Assembly (NCBI GenBank): GCA_036501845.1
Contig: DASXZO010000095.1
Span: forward strand, 1 to 64,000
Length of the DNA: 64,000 nt
Reading direction: 5' to 3'
Source: JBBREP01 sp036501845
GTDB taxonomy: Bacteria > Actinomycetota > Acidimicrobiia > IMCC26256 > PALSA-610
Shown here: piece after piece, positions 17,171 through 25,657 of the stretch
How positions within the stretch are numbered: position 1 is the stretch's first letter
Layout of the letters: every line of letters begins with the position of its first letter
Translations under genes and position numbers: made by a program
The notes under the pieces: generated by a model
Seen by the model: only the letters and a program-made list of their open reading frames with translations
What the model was told of the DNA's origin: nothing
Databases searched by the model: none

Positions 17171-17968
17171 ATGAGTCCAGCGGCCGCGCCGAGCGAGGTG
17201 CGCTACGAGATCGATGGCGCGATCGCGCGAATCACCATCGATCGTGAGGCGCGCCGCAATGCGATGTCGTTCACGGTGATCGAAGGTCTCATCGAGGCGT
17301 TTCGCGACGCGTGTGCCAACGACGCGGTGCGGGTGGTGGTGCTCACCGGCGCGGGCGACAAGGCCTTCTGCGCGGGCGCCGACCTGAGCGGTATCGCCGA
17401 CAATGCGAGCTTCGCCGAGGTGCATGGCGCGCGCGGTCGCATCGCCGAACTCTTCGAGGTGATGCGGCTGCTCGGCAAACCGTCGATCGCTCGCGTGCGC
17501 GGCTACGCGCTCGCCGGTGGGTTCGGCCTCGCCTGCGCGTGCGATCTGTTGGTGGCGGCCGACGATGCCGTCTTCGGCACGCCCGAGATCGACATCGGCC
17601 TGTGGCCGTACATGATCACCGTGCCGCTGCTGCGCTCGGTGCCGCCGAAGCGATTGCTCGAGCTGATGATGACCGGCCGCCGCGTCGATGCCCGTGAGGC
17701 ATTGGAGATCGGTGTGGCCACCGAGGTGGTGCCCGTGGCCGACCTCGATGCGGCGGTCGACCGCCTCGCCGCAACGCTCGCCGCGAAACCGCCGCTCGCG
17801 CTCCGTTGGGGCCGCGAGTCGTTCTACCGCACGCTCGCGGCGTCGAACGACGCCGACGCGCTCGCCTATCTCCACACGATGTTGACGGTCACCACCAACA
17901 CCGACGACGCCGCGGAAGGCGTCGCCGCGTTCGCCGCGAAGCGCGCGCCGCGCTGGACCGGCCGCTGA
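17171..17968 (+). CDS. Enoyl-CoA hydratase/isomerase family protein
   Basis: A 265-aa crotonase-fold protein. It contains the oxyanion-hole segments AFCAGADLSG and GYALAGGFGLACACDLLVA and the acidic GTPEIDIG loop. Compared with classical enoyl-CoA hydratase, the first catalytic Glu (GG-C-E-L-A) is Gly here, while the second (PEI) is kept. Single-Glu members include isomerases and some methylglutaconyl-CoA or other specialised hydratases. It opens a plus-strand group with a biotinyl carrier, a second crotonase and an HMG-CoA-lyase, which suggests branched acyl-CoA (leucine-type) degradation. The start at 17171 (MSPAAAPSEVRYE) fits the family length. Confidence 0.85.
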   Translation: MSPAAAPSEVRYEIDGAIARITIDREARRNAMSFTVIEGLIEAFRDACANDAVRVVVLTGAGDKAFCAGADLSGIADNASFAEVHGARGRIAELFEVMRLLGKPSIARVRGYALAGGFGLACACDLLVAADDAVFGTPEIDIGLWPYMITVPLLRSVPPKRLLELMMTGRRVDAREALEIGVATEVVPVADLDAAVDRLAATLAAKPPLALRWGRESFYRTLAASNDADALAYLHTMLTVTTNTDDAAEGVAAFAAKRAPRWTGR

Positions 17969-18010
17969 CCCGTTCCCGGGGGAATTCCGCGCTCGCTACG
18001 CTCCGGCTCG

Positions 18011-18229
18011 ATGCACGAGATCCGCGCCGAGATCACCGCAAGCGTGTGGCAGATACGCGCCGAAGAGGGCCAGATGGTGGCCGAGGGCGACGAGATCGTC
18101 ATCCTCGAGTCGATGAAGATGGAGATCCCCGTGGTGACCGACGAGCCCGGCACGCTCGTGGAGCTCCACGTGGAAGAGGGCGGCACCGTGCACGAGGGTG
18201 ACCTCATTGCCCTCATCGACGAGAGCTGA
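18011..18229 (+). CDS. Stand-alone biotinyl/lipoyl carrier domain (BCCP-like)
   Basis: A 72-aa single-domain protein with the biotin attachment motif ESMKMEIPV; Lys36 is the predicted biotinylation site. The rest is a complete barrel-sandwich hybrid (AEEGQMVAEGDEIVILE and EEGGTVHEGDLIALID). Free carriers of this size are known in actinobacteria as small biotinylated proteins, sometimes serving an acyl-CoA carboxylase in trans. No carboxylase subunit is in this window. It sits 42 nt after the crotonase gene and 117 nt before the next. Confidence 0.9.
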   Translation: MHEIRAEITASVWQIRAEEGQMVAEGDEIVILESMKMEIPVVTDEPGTLVELHVEEGGTVHEGDLIALIDES

Positions 18230-18346
18230 TCGGCACCGTGACGTGCGTGAAAACTCGTCCACGGGCGGCGGCGAACGCCGGCCCGGGAGCGACGGAGGAG
18301 TGACACGGGCGGCGAGCCGCTCGCAGCGCCTGGCGAAGCGGCGCAG

Positions 18347-19114
18347 ATGATAAGGGCGGAGCGCGACGGCGATGTCGCGACGATCACGATCGACCGCGAG
18401 GAGCGGCGCAACGCGCTGAACGGCGACCTCTGCACGGTGTTCACCGAGGCGTTGCTCGAACAGCAGGATGCGCGTGCCGTGGTGGTCACCGGCGCGGGCT
18501 CGGTGTTCTGCGCCGGCGCCGACCTCGCGACTCGCTTCGGTGCAGGCGACGGCGAAGGCGGCACCACCGACACGTTCCGCCCTCACTTCGAGGTGCTGCT
18601 CGACGCGATCGTGGCCCATCCCGCACCAGTGATCGCGGCGGTGAACGGTCCCGCGATCGGCGCGGGCATGCAGCTCTGCGTGGCGTGCGACCTTCGCATC
18701 GCCCGTCCCGACACCCGGCTGGCGATCCCCGGCGGGCGGCTCGGCGTGCTGCTCAGTCCTACCAACGTCTGGCGACTCGCGCTGCTGGTGGGGCATGGCC
18801 TCGCGCGCGACTTCCTGCTCACGGGGCGCGAGGTGAGCGGCGAGGTGGCCGAACGTCTCGGGCTCGTGCAGCGCCTCGCCGACGATCCGCTCGCCGCGGC
18901 GCACGAGCTGGCCGCGCACATTGCGTCGCTGGCACCGCTCACTGTGCAGGGCCACAAACGCGCGTTGAACGCGGTGACCGAGTCGCTCGTGCTCACCGAC
19001 GCGGCGCGCTCCGAGCTGGAGACGCTCGAAGCCAAGGTGTTCGCGAGCGACGACCTTGCCGAGGGAATGGCGGCCTTCGCCGAGAAGCGGGCGCCCACCT
19101 TCCGCGGCCGCTGA
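18347..19114 (+). CDS. Enoyl-CoA hydratase/isomerase family protein
   Basis: A 255-aa crotonase-fold protein (TGAGSVFCAGADLATRF; GPAIGAGMQLCVACDLRIA). Both catalytic glutamates of classical hydratases are changed: the first position is Gln (GAGMQLC) and the second is Gly (AIPGGRLG). Simple water addition is therefore unlikely by the known mechanism. An isomerase, thioesterase or other crotonase activity is possible. The C-terminal AEGMAAFAEKRAPTFRGR is normal for the family. ATG at 18347 lacks a clear ribosome-binding site, but the N-terminus MIRAERDGDVATITIDRE is complete. Confidence 0.8.
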   Translation: MIRAERDGDVATITIDREERRNALNGDLCTVFTEALLEQQDARAVVVTGAGSVFCAGADLATRFGAGDGEGGTTDTFRPHFEVLLDAIVAHPAPVIAAVNGPAIGAGMQLCVACDLRIARPDTRLAIPGGRLGVLLSPTNVWRLALLVGHGLARDFLLTGREVSGEVAERLGLVQRLADDPLAAAHELAAHIASLAPLTVQGHKRALNAVTESLVLTDAARSELETLEAKVFASDDLAEGMAAFAEKRAPTFRGR

Positions 19115-19196
19115 GTGCTCGGGGCCGGTGACAACGCCCGCACGCCCGGTTACTGTTCGTGCCGCCCGCTGAGATCGGAGCGCCGGGGAGAGTGGG

Positions 19197-19640
19197 ATGG
19201 CGTTGCTGGACACCGAGGGGCTGGTCGGCTTCCTCGTCGTGATGCTCTGGGCGTGGGGCCTGATCGACGTGATCGCCACCGACGCCGACCTGTGCCGCCA
19301 CGTGGACAAGGCCGCGTGGGTGATCCTCGTGCTGATCGTGCCGGCCATCGGCGCGCTCGTCTGGATCTTCTTCGGGCGGCCGCTCGGCGCCGGCATCATG
19401 CCCGGCGGCTCCACCACGGCGAAGCCCGGCGGCGCCACCTCGTCGGGCCTGCGCACCGTCAGCACCCGAGCGCCGCGCTCGTGGCGGCCGCGCTACCGGG
19501 CCACCGGCCCCTACGGTCCCGATTCGGCGCCGCGCTATCTCGGTGAGTTCCCGATCAGCGACCGACGATCGGAGCAGCTCGATGCCGCGCTCGACGACGA
19601 GCTCGCCCGGCGCCGGACCGAACGTCGCGACAACGACTGA
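19197..19640 (+). CDS. PLD nuclease N-terminal (PLDc_N) domain membrane protein
   Basis: A 147-aa protein with two TM helices (about residues 8-27 and 40-60) forming the short PLDc_N module (DKAAWVILVLIVPAIGALVWIFFGRP). It then has a polar, Arg/Pro-rich cytoplasmic tail. No HKD phospholipase domain follows, so it is a PLDc_N-only protein, a frequent actinobacterial small membrane protein of unknown role. It starts with GGAG upstream (GGGGAGAGTGGG). Confidence 0.75.
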   Translation: MALLDTEGLVGFLVVMLWAWGLIDVIATDADLCRHVDKAAWVILVLIVPAIGALVWIFFGRPLGAGIMPGGSTTAKPGGATSSGLRTVSTRAPRSWRPRYRATGPYGPDSAPRYLGEFPISDRRSEQLDAALDDELARRRTERRDND

Positions 19641-19697
19641 GTCGCGCGGCTCTGGCCCGCGGGAATGCCTGCGGGAATGCCCGCGAGAATGGAACCC

Positions 19698-20615
19698 ATG
19701 AGCCGGCCGCGAGTTCACATCGTCGATGTCGCGCCGCGTGACGGGCTGCAGTCCGATGCGGTGATGTTCAGCACCGAGCAGAAGGCCGAGCTGATCCGTC
19801 GCATCGTCGATGCGGGCATCGAGCGCGTCGAGGTCGCGAGCTTCGTGAACCCCAAGCGCGTGCCGCAGATGGCCGACGCCGAGGCGGTGCTCGACGCGGT
19901 GTCGGCCGACACTCGGGCGCGCTACATCGGCTTGGTGCTCAACGAGCGCGGGTTCGACCGCGCGCTCTCGGCGCACACACCTGAGGTGAACGTGGTGGTC
20001 GCGTGCACCGACACGTTCTCGGAACGCAACCAGGGGATGAACACGGCTGCGGCGATCGACGCTGCGACCGCGGTGATCCGGCGCGCTCGCGACGCGGCGA
20101 TCCCGTGCAGCGCAACCCTTTCCGCGGCGTTCGGTTGCGGCTACGAAGGCGAAGTACCGCTCGCGCGCGTGCTCGACGTGGTCGAACGCGTCGCCGCGGC
20201 CGGCCCCGACGAGATCGCGCTGGCCGACACCGTGGGTGCCGCGGTGCCGCCCCAAGTTCGAGAGCGCTTCACCGCGGCGGCCGAAGTGCTGCACCGCGCG
20301 CCCCGACCGATCGGGCTCCGCGCGCATTTCCACAACACGCGCAACGCGGGCGTTGCCAACGCGCTGGCCGCGGTGGAAGTGGGTGTGCCGGTGATCGACG
20401 CCAGCCTCGGCGGCATCGGGGGCTGCCCGTTCGCGCCCCGCGCCACGGGCAACATTCCCACCGAAGACGTGGTGTTCCTGCTCGAACGCAGCGGCTACGA
20501 CACCGGTGTCGACCTCGATCGCCTCATCGCCGCGAGCGAGTGGCTGGCCGGGCAGCTCGGACGCGACACGCCGTCGCTCGTGGCCAAGGCCGGCCCGTTC
20601 CCGCCGGCCGCCTGA
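19698..20615 (+). CDS. Hydroxymethylglutaryl-CoA lyase family protein
   Basis: A 305-aa TIM-barrel aldolase of the HMG-CoA lyase family (HMG-CoA to acetyl-CoA and acetoacetate, last step of leucine breakdown). The catalytic Arg-Asp pair is in VAPRDGLQ, the metal-binding HxH in LRAHFHNTRN, and the active-site Cys in GGIGGCPFAPRATGN. ATG at 19698 gives MSRPRVHIVDVAPRDGLQ; the upstream repeat GAATGCC/GCGGGAATG is not coding-like. Convergent with the PLP dehydratase gene, 16 nt apart. Related enzymes acting on other hydroxyacyl-CoAs cannot be excluded. Confidence 0.88.
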   Translation: MSRPRVHIVDVAPRDGLQSDAVMFSTEQKAELIRRIVDAGIERVEVASFVNPKRVPQMADAEAVLDAVSADTRARYIGLVLNERGFDRALSAHTPEVNVVVACTDTFSERNQGMNTAAAIDAATAVIRRARDAAIPCSATLSAAFGCGYEGEVPLARVLDVVERVAAAGPDEIALADTVGAAVPPQVRERFTAAAEVLHRAPRPIGLRAHFHNTRNAGVANALAAVEVGVPVIDASLGGIGGCPFAPRATGNIPTEDVVFLLERSGYDTGVDLDRLIAASEWLAGQLGRDTPSLVAKAGPFPPAA

Positions 20616-20631
20616 CCTTCGCGTTGTCGCA

Positions 20632-21552
20632 TCAAGGCGTTGGGTCGTAGTTCCCGCCCGAGAGGATCACGCCCACTCGCTTGCCGTGGAGCGCAGGCGT
20701 GCGCCGCACCGCGGCGACCGCGATTGCTGCGCTCGGCTCCACCACCTGCTTGGTGCGCGAGCGCAGCATCGCGAGCGCGTCGAGCGTCTCGTGGTCGGGC
20801 ACCGTCATGATCGCCTCGACGTGGCGCGACACGATGGCGAACGTACGGTCGGAGAGCGAGGTGCGCAGACCGTCGCAGATCGTGTTGGGAGCGAGCTGTG
20901 GTTCGCGCGTTCCCGCGGCCAGCGAGCGGGCCGCGTCGTCGGCGCCTTCGGGCTCGGCGCCGTACACGAGGGCTCGCCCGTTGGCGGTGAGGCTCGTGCC
21001 CGACAACAGCCCACCGCCGCCGACAGGTGCGACGATCACGTCGAGGTCGGCCACCTCTTCGAGGAGCTCGCGCGCCGCGGTGCCGGCACCCGCGATCACG
21101 TGGTCGTTGTCGAAGGGGTGGATCTCCACGGCGCCGGTGGCTGCGACGACGTCGCGCAACGTCGCGACGCGCGCGGCTTCGGTGGGTTCGCAGTCGACGA
21201 TGCGCGCGCCGTATGCGAGCACGGCCGCGCGTTTGACGGCCGGCGTGTTGGTAGGCATCACCACGTGCGCAGGCACGCCCCGAACCTGCGCCGCGAGCGC
21301 GAGTGCAGCTGCGTGATTGCCGGAACTGTGCGCCGCGACACCACGAGCGGCCACGTCATCGGCGAGCGATTGCACGGCATTGGTGGCACCCCGGTACTTG
21401 AACGCGCCGACCCGTTGTAGATGTTCGCCCTTCAACAGCAGCGTGGCGCCGGCCCATTCGTCGACGAGGTGCGACGTGAACACCGGCGTGCGATGCACGA
21501 ACGGCGCGATGCGCGCCGCCGCAGCTTCGATGTCGGCGAGCGAAAGGCTCAT
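20632..21552 (-). CDS. PLP-dependent threonine/serine dehydratase
   Basis: A 306-aa fold-type II PLP enzyme. The PLP Lys is in GAFKYRGATNA (LQRVGAFKYRG), the substrate loop is SSGNHAAALALAA, and the phosphate-binding glycine loop is PVGGGGLLSG. Length and lack of a C-terminal ACT domain fit a catabolic threonine dehydratase or serine racemase-type enzyme rather than biosynthetic IlvA. ATG at 21552 directly abuts the sortase stop codon, so the two are translated from one transcript, although no functional link is evident. Confidence 0.85.
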   Translation of the reverse strand: MSLSLADIEAAAARIAPFVHRTPVFTSHLVDEWAGATLLLKGEHLQRVGAFKYRGATNAVQSLADDVAARGVAAHSSGNHAAALALAAQVRGVPAHVVMPTNTPAVKRAAVLAYGARIVDCEPTEAARVATLRDVVAATGAVEIHPFDNDHVIAGAGTAARELLEEVADLDVIVAPVGGGGLLSGTSLTANGRALVYGAEPEGADDAARSLAAGTREPQLAPNTICDGLRTSLSDRTFAIVSRHVEAIMTVPDHETLDALAMLRSRTKQVVEPSAAIAVAAVRRTPALHGKRVGVILSGGNYDPTP

Positions 21553-22566
21553 TTAGAACCCCGCAGGAAGCACGCGTTCGAGGTACACGTAGAACGCGAA
21601 CAGCACGGGCAGGAACGGCACCAGACCACCGAACCACGTGAACGGATGCCGCCAGTGGCGGTAGCCCCACCACCACAGCGCGCCGACGAGCAGCAGCAGC
21701 ACACCCCACACGAGGGTGGGGGTGCGGCTCGCGGTGTCGCCCGACAGCCCGTCCTTCAGCGACGCGTCGGTCGTGTCGGGCGCGGGACCGTCCGATGCCA
21801 GTTGCTGCCCCGCGGGCGGCTTCGGCTTCACGAACGGCTTGGGCTTCTCGCTCTTCGCCGCCACGAGCGTGGCCTGCACCACGAGGCGCTGGCGCGCCGA
21901 GTACTTCGGGTTGCACGTGGTGAGCGTGAGCGTGGCGTGCGCGGGATCGTGCGTGGCGACCACGTCGACGTCGCTCGGGCTCACCGCGTAGGGCTCTTTG
22001 GTGACGCGGTACGTGTAGTGGCCCCACAGCATGTCGATGCGGATCTCAGAGCCGATGTGCAGCGAGTCGGCGTCGTAGAACGGGTGCAGGTAGGTGGTGC
22101 GGTGGCCGGCGATGGCGGCATTGCCGAGCTGGCCGGGATACACCGTGGCGGGGTAGTGGCCGGGGCCCTTCTCGAGGTCGTCGCGCGTGGTGCCCTGCAC
22201 GATCGCATAGCTGCTCCACGGCAGATGGATGATCCCCACGACCGCGCCGTCGGCCACCGCCGGTGCGCGCGACGAGCCGACGACGGGGGAGCTCGCCGCG
22301 GTGGTGGGCGGCGTGCTCGTGGAGGTGCTCTTCGGGACGGTGGTGACCGTGGTGGACGGGGCGGAAGTGGACGGGGCTGACGAGGACGAAGGCGCGCCCG
22401 CGTGGGCGAGCTCGGCCGCGAACTCGTTCTTCAGCTTGTGCTGGTCGCGTGCGGTCACCAGGCCGGTTCCCCACAGCTGGTACGCCACGAATCCGAGGAT
22501 CAGCAGGCCGACGACGATCAACGTGCGGCCGGCGCCACCGAGCGTGCGGCGCAACCGTTCGCGCAT
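21553..22566 (-). CDS. Class E-type sortase
   Basis: A 337-aa membrane transpeptidase. An N-terminal TM helix (about 14-32) is followed by a Ser/Thr/Pro-rich stalk (58-95) and the sortase barrel. The catalytic triad is complete: His155 in AIAGHRTTYLHPF, Cys218 in TLTLTTCNPKYS and Arg227 in ARQRLVV. Two C-terminal TM helices follow (about 286-300 and 315-330). It would anchor LAxTG or related proteins to the cell wall. One candidate substrate with LAFTG is encoded 33 kb to the right (55948-57039). Divergent from the ccm operon. Confidence 0.88.
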   Translation of the reverse strand: MRERLRRTLGGAGRTLIVVGLLILGFVAYQLWGTGLVTARDQHKLKNEFAAELAHAGAPSSSSAPSTSAPSTTVTTVPKSTSTSTPPTTAASSPVVGSSRAPAVADGAVVGIIHLPWSSYAIVQGTTRDDLEKGPGHYPATVYPGQLGNAAIAGHRTTYLHPFYDADSLHIGSEIRIDMLWGHYTYRVTKEPYAVSPSDVDVVATHDPAHATLTLTTCNPKYSARQRLVVQATLVAAKSEKPKPFVKPKPPAGQQLASDGPAPDTTDASLKDGLSGDTASRTPTLVWGVLLLLVGALWWWGYRHWRHPFTWFGGLVPFLPVLFAFYVYLERVLPAGF

Positions 22567-22676
22567 GAGGAGGCGAGAGTAGGGCGGCCCACCCTCGCGA
22601 TGCGGGCATCCACCGGGGCTTCCGTAGAATGCTCGCCACGCCGCACCGGCCGCGCGCCGGTTCTGGAGGAGGGTCT

Positions 22677-23369
22677 TTGGCCGTCGTCGCGCCCGTGGTC
22701 ACGACCCGTGCCGCCGTGTGCGTGCTCGGTCGTTTTCCGGCGCTCGCGGGCGCCGACCTCGACGTGACCCGAGGCGAGATCGTGCTGCTCTCGGGCGCCA
22801 ACGGCGCGGGCAAGTCCACGTTGCTGCGCCTGCTCGCAGGGCTGGTGCCGCTTCGCAGCGGCCAGGCGTCCGTGCTCGGCTGCGATCTCACCGTCGATCG
22901 CCGCAGTTACCGCCGCCGGCTCGCTCTGGTGGGCCATGACACCGGCTGTTACGACGACCTCACGACGCGCGAGAACCTGCGCTTCGCGGTGCGCGCCGCG
23001 GGCGACGACCCAGCCACGGTCGACGTCACCCTCGAGCGGCTCGGCCTCGACGCGGTGGCCGGAGTCCGCCACGCCGATCTCTCGGCCGGTCAGCGCCGCC
23101 GGCTCGCGCTCGCGACGGCATTCGTCCGCGACGTCGAGCTGCTGCTCCTCGACGAGCCTCACGCCGGCCTCGACGCCGACGGCCGAACGCTGCTCGACGG
23201 GCTGCTGCGCGAAGTCGCGCTGCGTGGTCGCACCGTGCTGTTCGCTTCGCACGAGCTCGACCGGGCCCGTTCACTCGCGCATCGCGAGGTGCTCGTCGAC
23301 CGAGGCACGCTCGTCGGCGGCGTGCTCAGCACTTCCACAGCCCCCGAACCCGTCGGAGCCAGGCCATGA
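22677..23369 (+). CDS. ccmA: Cytochrome c maturation ABC ATPase CcmA
   Basis: A 230-aa ABC ATPase that with CcmB powers release of haem-loaded CcmE. Walker A is SGANGAGKSTLLRL; the signature is the family-typical short DLSAGQRRRLALA; Walker B is LLLLDEPHAGLD. I chose TTG at 22677 because a strong GGAGGAGG (22666-22673) sits 3-10 nt upstream; the ATG at 22629 would place that sequence inside the gene. A possible -10 hexamer TAGAAT is at 22625-22630. First gene of a nine-gene System I operon. Confidence 0.9.
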   Translation: MAVVAPVVTTRAAVCVLGRFPALAGADLDVTRGEIVLLSGANGAGKSTLLRLLAGLVPLRSGQASVLGCDLTVDRRSYRRRLALVGHDTGCYDDLTTRENLRFAVRAAGDDPATVDVTLERLGLDAVAGVRHADLSAGQRRRLALATAFVRDVELLLLDEPHAGLDADGRTLLDGLLREVALRGRTVLFASHELDRARSLAHREVLVDRGTLVGGVLSTSTAPEPVGARP

Positions 23370-23448
23370 GCCCCTGGGGGCGCGAGCCGAGCATCGTGCG
23401 CGCCAGGCTGAGCGCGGCTTCAGCCCACGAGGCAAGCGGGGGTGCAGT

Positions 23449-24126
23449 GTGAATGGCATGCTCGGCGAGGCCATGCTCGTGGCAGGAAAAGATCTGCGCA
23501 TCGAAGCGCGCGCTCGGGTCGGTCTGGCCCAGATCCTCCCGTTCGGCGCGATCGTCCTCTTGCTGTTCGCGTTCGCGCTCGACCTGAACCGTGGCCTGCT
23601 TCCTGAGGTCGCTCCGGGCCTGTTCTGGATCGCAGTGCTGCTCGCGTCGATCCTGGCGGTGAGCCGCAGCTTCGCAGTGGAATCCGAGCACAACGCACGC
23701 GACAACCTGCGGCTCGTCGGTATCGACGGCGCGGCGATCTTCCTCGGCAAGGCCGCGGCGATCGTGGTGGAGCTGCTCGCGCTCGAAGCAGTGCTGCTGG
23801 TGGGTACGTTCGTGTTCTACGACGTATCGGCGCGCGGGATGGTGGCCATCGTGCCGGCCGCGGTAGCCGCGACCTGCGGAATCGCGGCCACCGGTACGGT
23901 GTACGGCATCCTCGCGGCGGGGCTGCGCATGCGGGAAACGTTGGTGCCCTTGCTCGTGCTACCGATCACTGCGCCAGTGATGCTCGGGGCCACCCGGGCA
24001 TTCGAGGAGGCGCTCGGCGGCAACACAAGTCAGGCCTGGCCCTGGGTGCAGCTCCTCGTGGTGTTCGCAGTGATCTACGTGATCGCCGGCGTGTTGGCAT
24101 TCGGTCCGCTGTTGGAGGAGTCATGA
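23449..24126 (+). CDS. ccmB: Cytochrome c maturation permease CcmB
   Basis: A 225-aa membrane protein with six predicted TM helices. The start segment MLVAGKDLRIEARAR and the late EEALGG-x-x-x-QAWPWVQLL fit CcmB, the membrane partner of CcmA. GTG at 23449 (VNGMLGEAM) is preceded by GCGGGGGTG; ATG at 23458 is an alternative. The stop codon overlaps the ccmC start by 4 nt (ATGA). A 79-bp gap from ccmA is the longest in the operon. Confidence 0.88.
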   Translation: MNGMLGEAMLVAGKDLRIEARARVGLAQILPFGAIVLLLFAFALDLNRGLLPEVAPGLFWIAVLLASILAVSRSFAVESEHNARDNLRLVGIDGAAIFLGKAAAIVVELLALEAVLLVGTFVFYDVSARGMVAIVPAAVAATCGIAATGTVYGILAAGLRMRETLVPLLVLPITAPVMLGATRAFEEALGGNTSQAWPWVQLLVVFAVIYVIAGVLAFGPLLEES

Positions 24127-24977
24127 GCATGACGGCGCAGGGCGCGAACGGCGCGCCGGGCACGGGAACCGCGCCCGCCGGCGCGCGCCGCGTGCTGTCG
24201 CGCACGGCTTCGCGCGTCCTCGCCGCCGTCACGCTCGCCGCGGTTGCGCTCAGACTCGTGATGGGACTCTTCGTGGCGCCCTCCGACTCGGCCGGCGACC
24301 CGCCGCAGGGCCAGGTGTACCGGTTGCTGTTCCTGCACGTGCCGTCGGCGTGGGTGGCCTACCTCGCGTTCGGCGTCACCGCGATGGCGTCGATCCTCTA
24401 TCTCATCCCGCGCACGCGTGGCCTGCAATGGGACCACCTCGCCGGCGCCTCGGCCGAGCTCGGCGTGATCTTCACTGCGCTCGTGCTCGTGGAAGGTTCG
24501 CTCTGGGGCAAGCCGGTATGGGGCGCCTGGTGGGCATGGGACGCGCGGCTCACCACCACCGCGGTGCTGTTCTTCCTCTACCTCGGCTACCTCGCGCTGC
24601 GGCGCATCGGTGGTTCGCCCCACCAGCGTTCGATGCGCAGCGCGATTGCCGCGCTGATCGCGTTCATCGACGTGCCGATCGTGCACTTCTCGGTCACGTG
24701 GTGGACCACGCTCCACCAGGACGGCTCGATCTTCAACCAGAAGATGCAGGTGCACATCCAAGACGCCCGTATGAACGCGGCGCTGATCGTCGGCGTGGTC
24801 GCATCGACGCTCGTGTACGCATCACTCTGCATCGCGCGCATGCGGCTGCTCGCACTCGAAGAGGGCATGGAAGAGCGCGAGCTGCAGGCCGCGATCGAAG
24901 AGCGCCTCGCCGCGCGCCGCGACCCGAGCGCGAGTAGCCCGGCGCCGCAGCCGGTGGTCACGGGGTCGACGGCATGA
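24123..24977 (+). CDS. ccmC: Haem handling protein CcmC
   Basis: A 284-aa six-TM member of the haem-handling family. The tryptophan-rich periplasmic motif PVWGAWWAWDARLTTT is at about residues 131-146. The flanking histidines of the family are likely in LHVPSAWVAY (72) and IVHFSVTWW. It forms the CcmC:haem:CcmE complex at the outer face of the membrane. A longer Ala/Gly/Thr-rich N-terminus (1-30) and a C-terminal acidic coiled tail extend past the usual core. It overlaps ccmB and ccmD by 4 nt each. Confidence 0.93.
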   Translation: MSMTAQGANGAPGTGTAPAGARRVLSRTASRVLAAVTLAAVALRLVMGLFVAPSDSAGDPPQGQVYRLLFLHVPSAWVAYLAFGVTAMASILYLIPRTRGLQWDHLAGASAELGVIFTALVLVEGSLWGKPVWGAWWAWDARLTTTAVLFFLYLGYLALRRIGGSPHQRSMRSAIAALIAFIDVPIVHFSVTWWTTLHQDGSIFNQKMQVHIQDARMNAALIVGVVASTLVYASLCIARMRLLALEEGMEERELQAAIEERLAARRDPSASSPAPQPVVTGSTA

Positions 24978-25147
24978 GCCACGTGATCGCATCGAGCGGT
25001 GGCATCGCCTGGGCCCAGGCCTGGCCGTACGTGGGAACGGGCTATGCGCTCGCGGTGGGCCTCCTCGGCGGCTACGGCGTGTGGGTGGTGCGCAAGCTGC
25101 GCCGGGCCGAACGCTCGCTGCCGGGCGCCGACGAGGGCCAGCTGTGA
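24974..25147 (+). CDS. ccmD: CcmD-like small membrane protein
   Basis: A 57-aa single-TM protein read directly from the sequence. It starts ATG at 24974 (ATGA overlap with ccmC) and stops at 25147, where GTGA overlaps the ccmE start. Translation begins MSHVIASSGGIAWAQAWPYV, continues into a hydrophobic helix (GYALAVGLLGGYGVWVV) and ends with a basic, then acidic tail (RKLRRAERSLPGADEGQL). Size, topology, position between ccmC and ccmE and the basic post-TM segment match CcmD, which links CcmABC and CcmE. Sequence conservation in CcmD is low, so the call rests on position and layout. Confidence 0.85.
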   Translation: MSHVIASSGGIAWAQAWPYVGTGYALAVGLLGGYGVWVVRKLRRAERSLPGADEGQL

Positions 25148-25653
25148 GCGCGCCTACCGCACCGCCGATCACCCCGGTCGCGGCCGACGACGCCACGGCC
25201 ACACCGCCGCGGAAGCGCAAGATCAAGTGGCGTTACGTGATTGCGCTGGTCGCGTGTGTGGGCGCGATCGTGTGGATGATCACGTCGCTGTCGGCCAACA
25301 TCGACTACCTCGAGACGGTGAGCCAGGCGGTGCACGACCGGCCGAGCCAGGAGAACCGCGAGCTGCGCATCGGTGGCGTGGTGGTGCTCCACACGTTGAA
25401 GGAAACCCCGCAGGGCGCGTCGTTCCGCCTCGGCGACGGCAAGGCGATCGTGTTCGTGGATGTCACGAACATTCCGTCGAAGCTGTTCGCCGAATGCGCG
25501 CCTGTGGTGGTGGAGGGCAAGTGGTCGGGCACCAACTTCGCGGCCGACAACCTGCTCGTGAAGCACGGTGCCACCTACGGCGCGTCGAACAAGGACGACG
25601 CCAAGTCGGTGAAGGACGCCCTCGCCGGAACCGGCTGCGAGAAGCCCACCTGA
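25144..25653 (+). CDS. ccmE: Haem chaperone CcmE
   Basis: A 169-aa membrane-anchored haem chaperone: cytoplasmic basic N-terminus (PPRKRKIKWR, 21-30), TM helix 31-50, then the OB-fold domain. The covalent haem-binding histidine is kept, His141 with Tyr145 in LLVKHGATYGAS, corresponding to the H-x3-Y motif of proteobacterial CcmE. It is not the Cys-type variant known in some archaea and sulphate reducers. Upstream blocks ELRIGGVVV and VEGKWSG-x-NFAADNLL also fit. Starts GTG 25144, coupled to ccmD. Confidence 0.92.
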   Translation: MSAPTAPPITPVAADDATATPPRKRKIKWRYVIALVACVGAIVWMITSLSANIDYLETVSQAVHDRPSQENRELRIGGVVVLHTLKETPQGASFRLGDGKAIVFVDVTNIPSKLFAECAPVVVEGKWSGTNFAADNLLVKHGATYGASNKDDAKSVKDALAGTGCEKPT

Positions 25654-25657
25654 GCCC

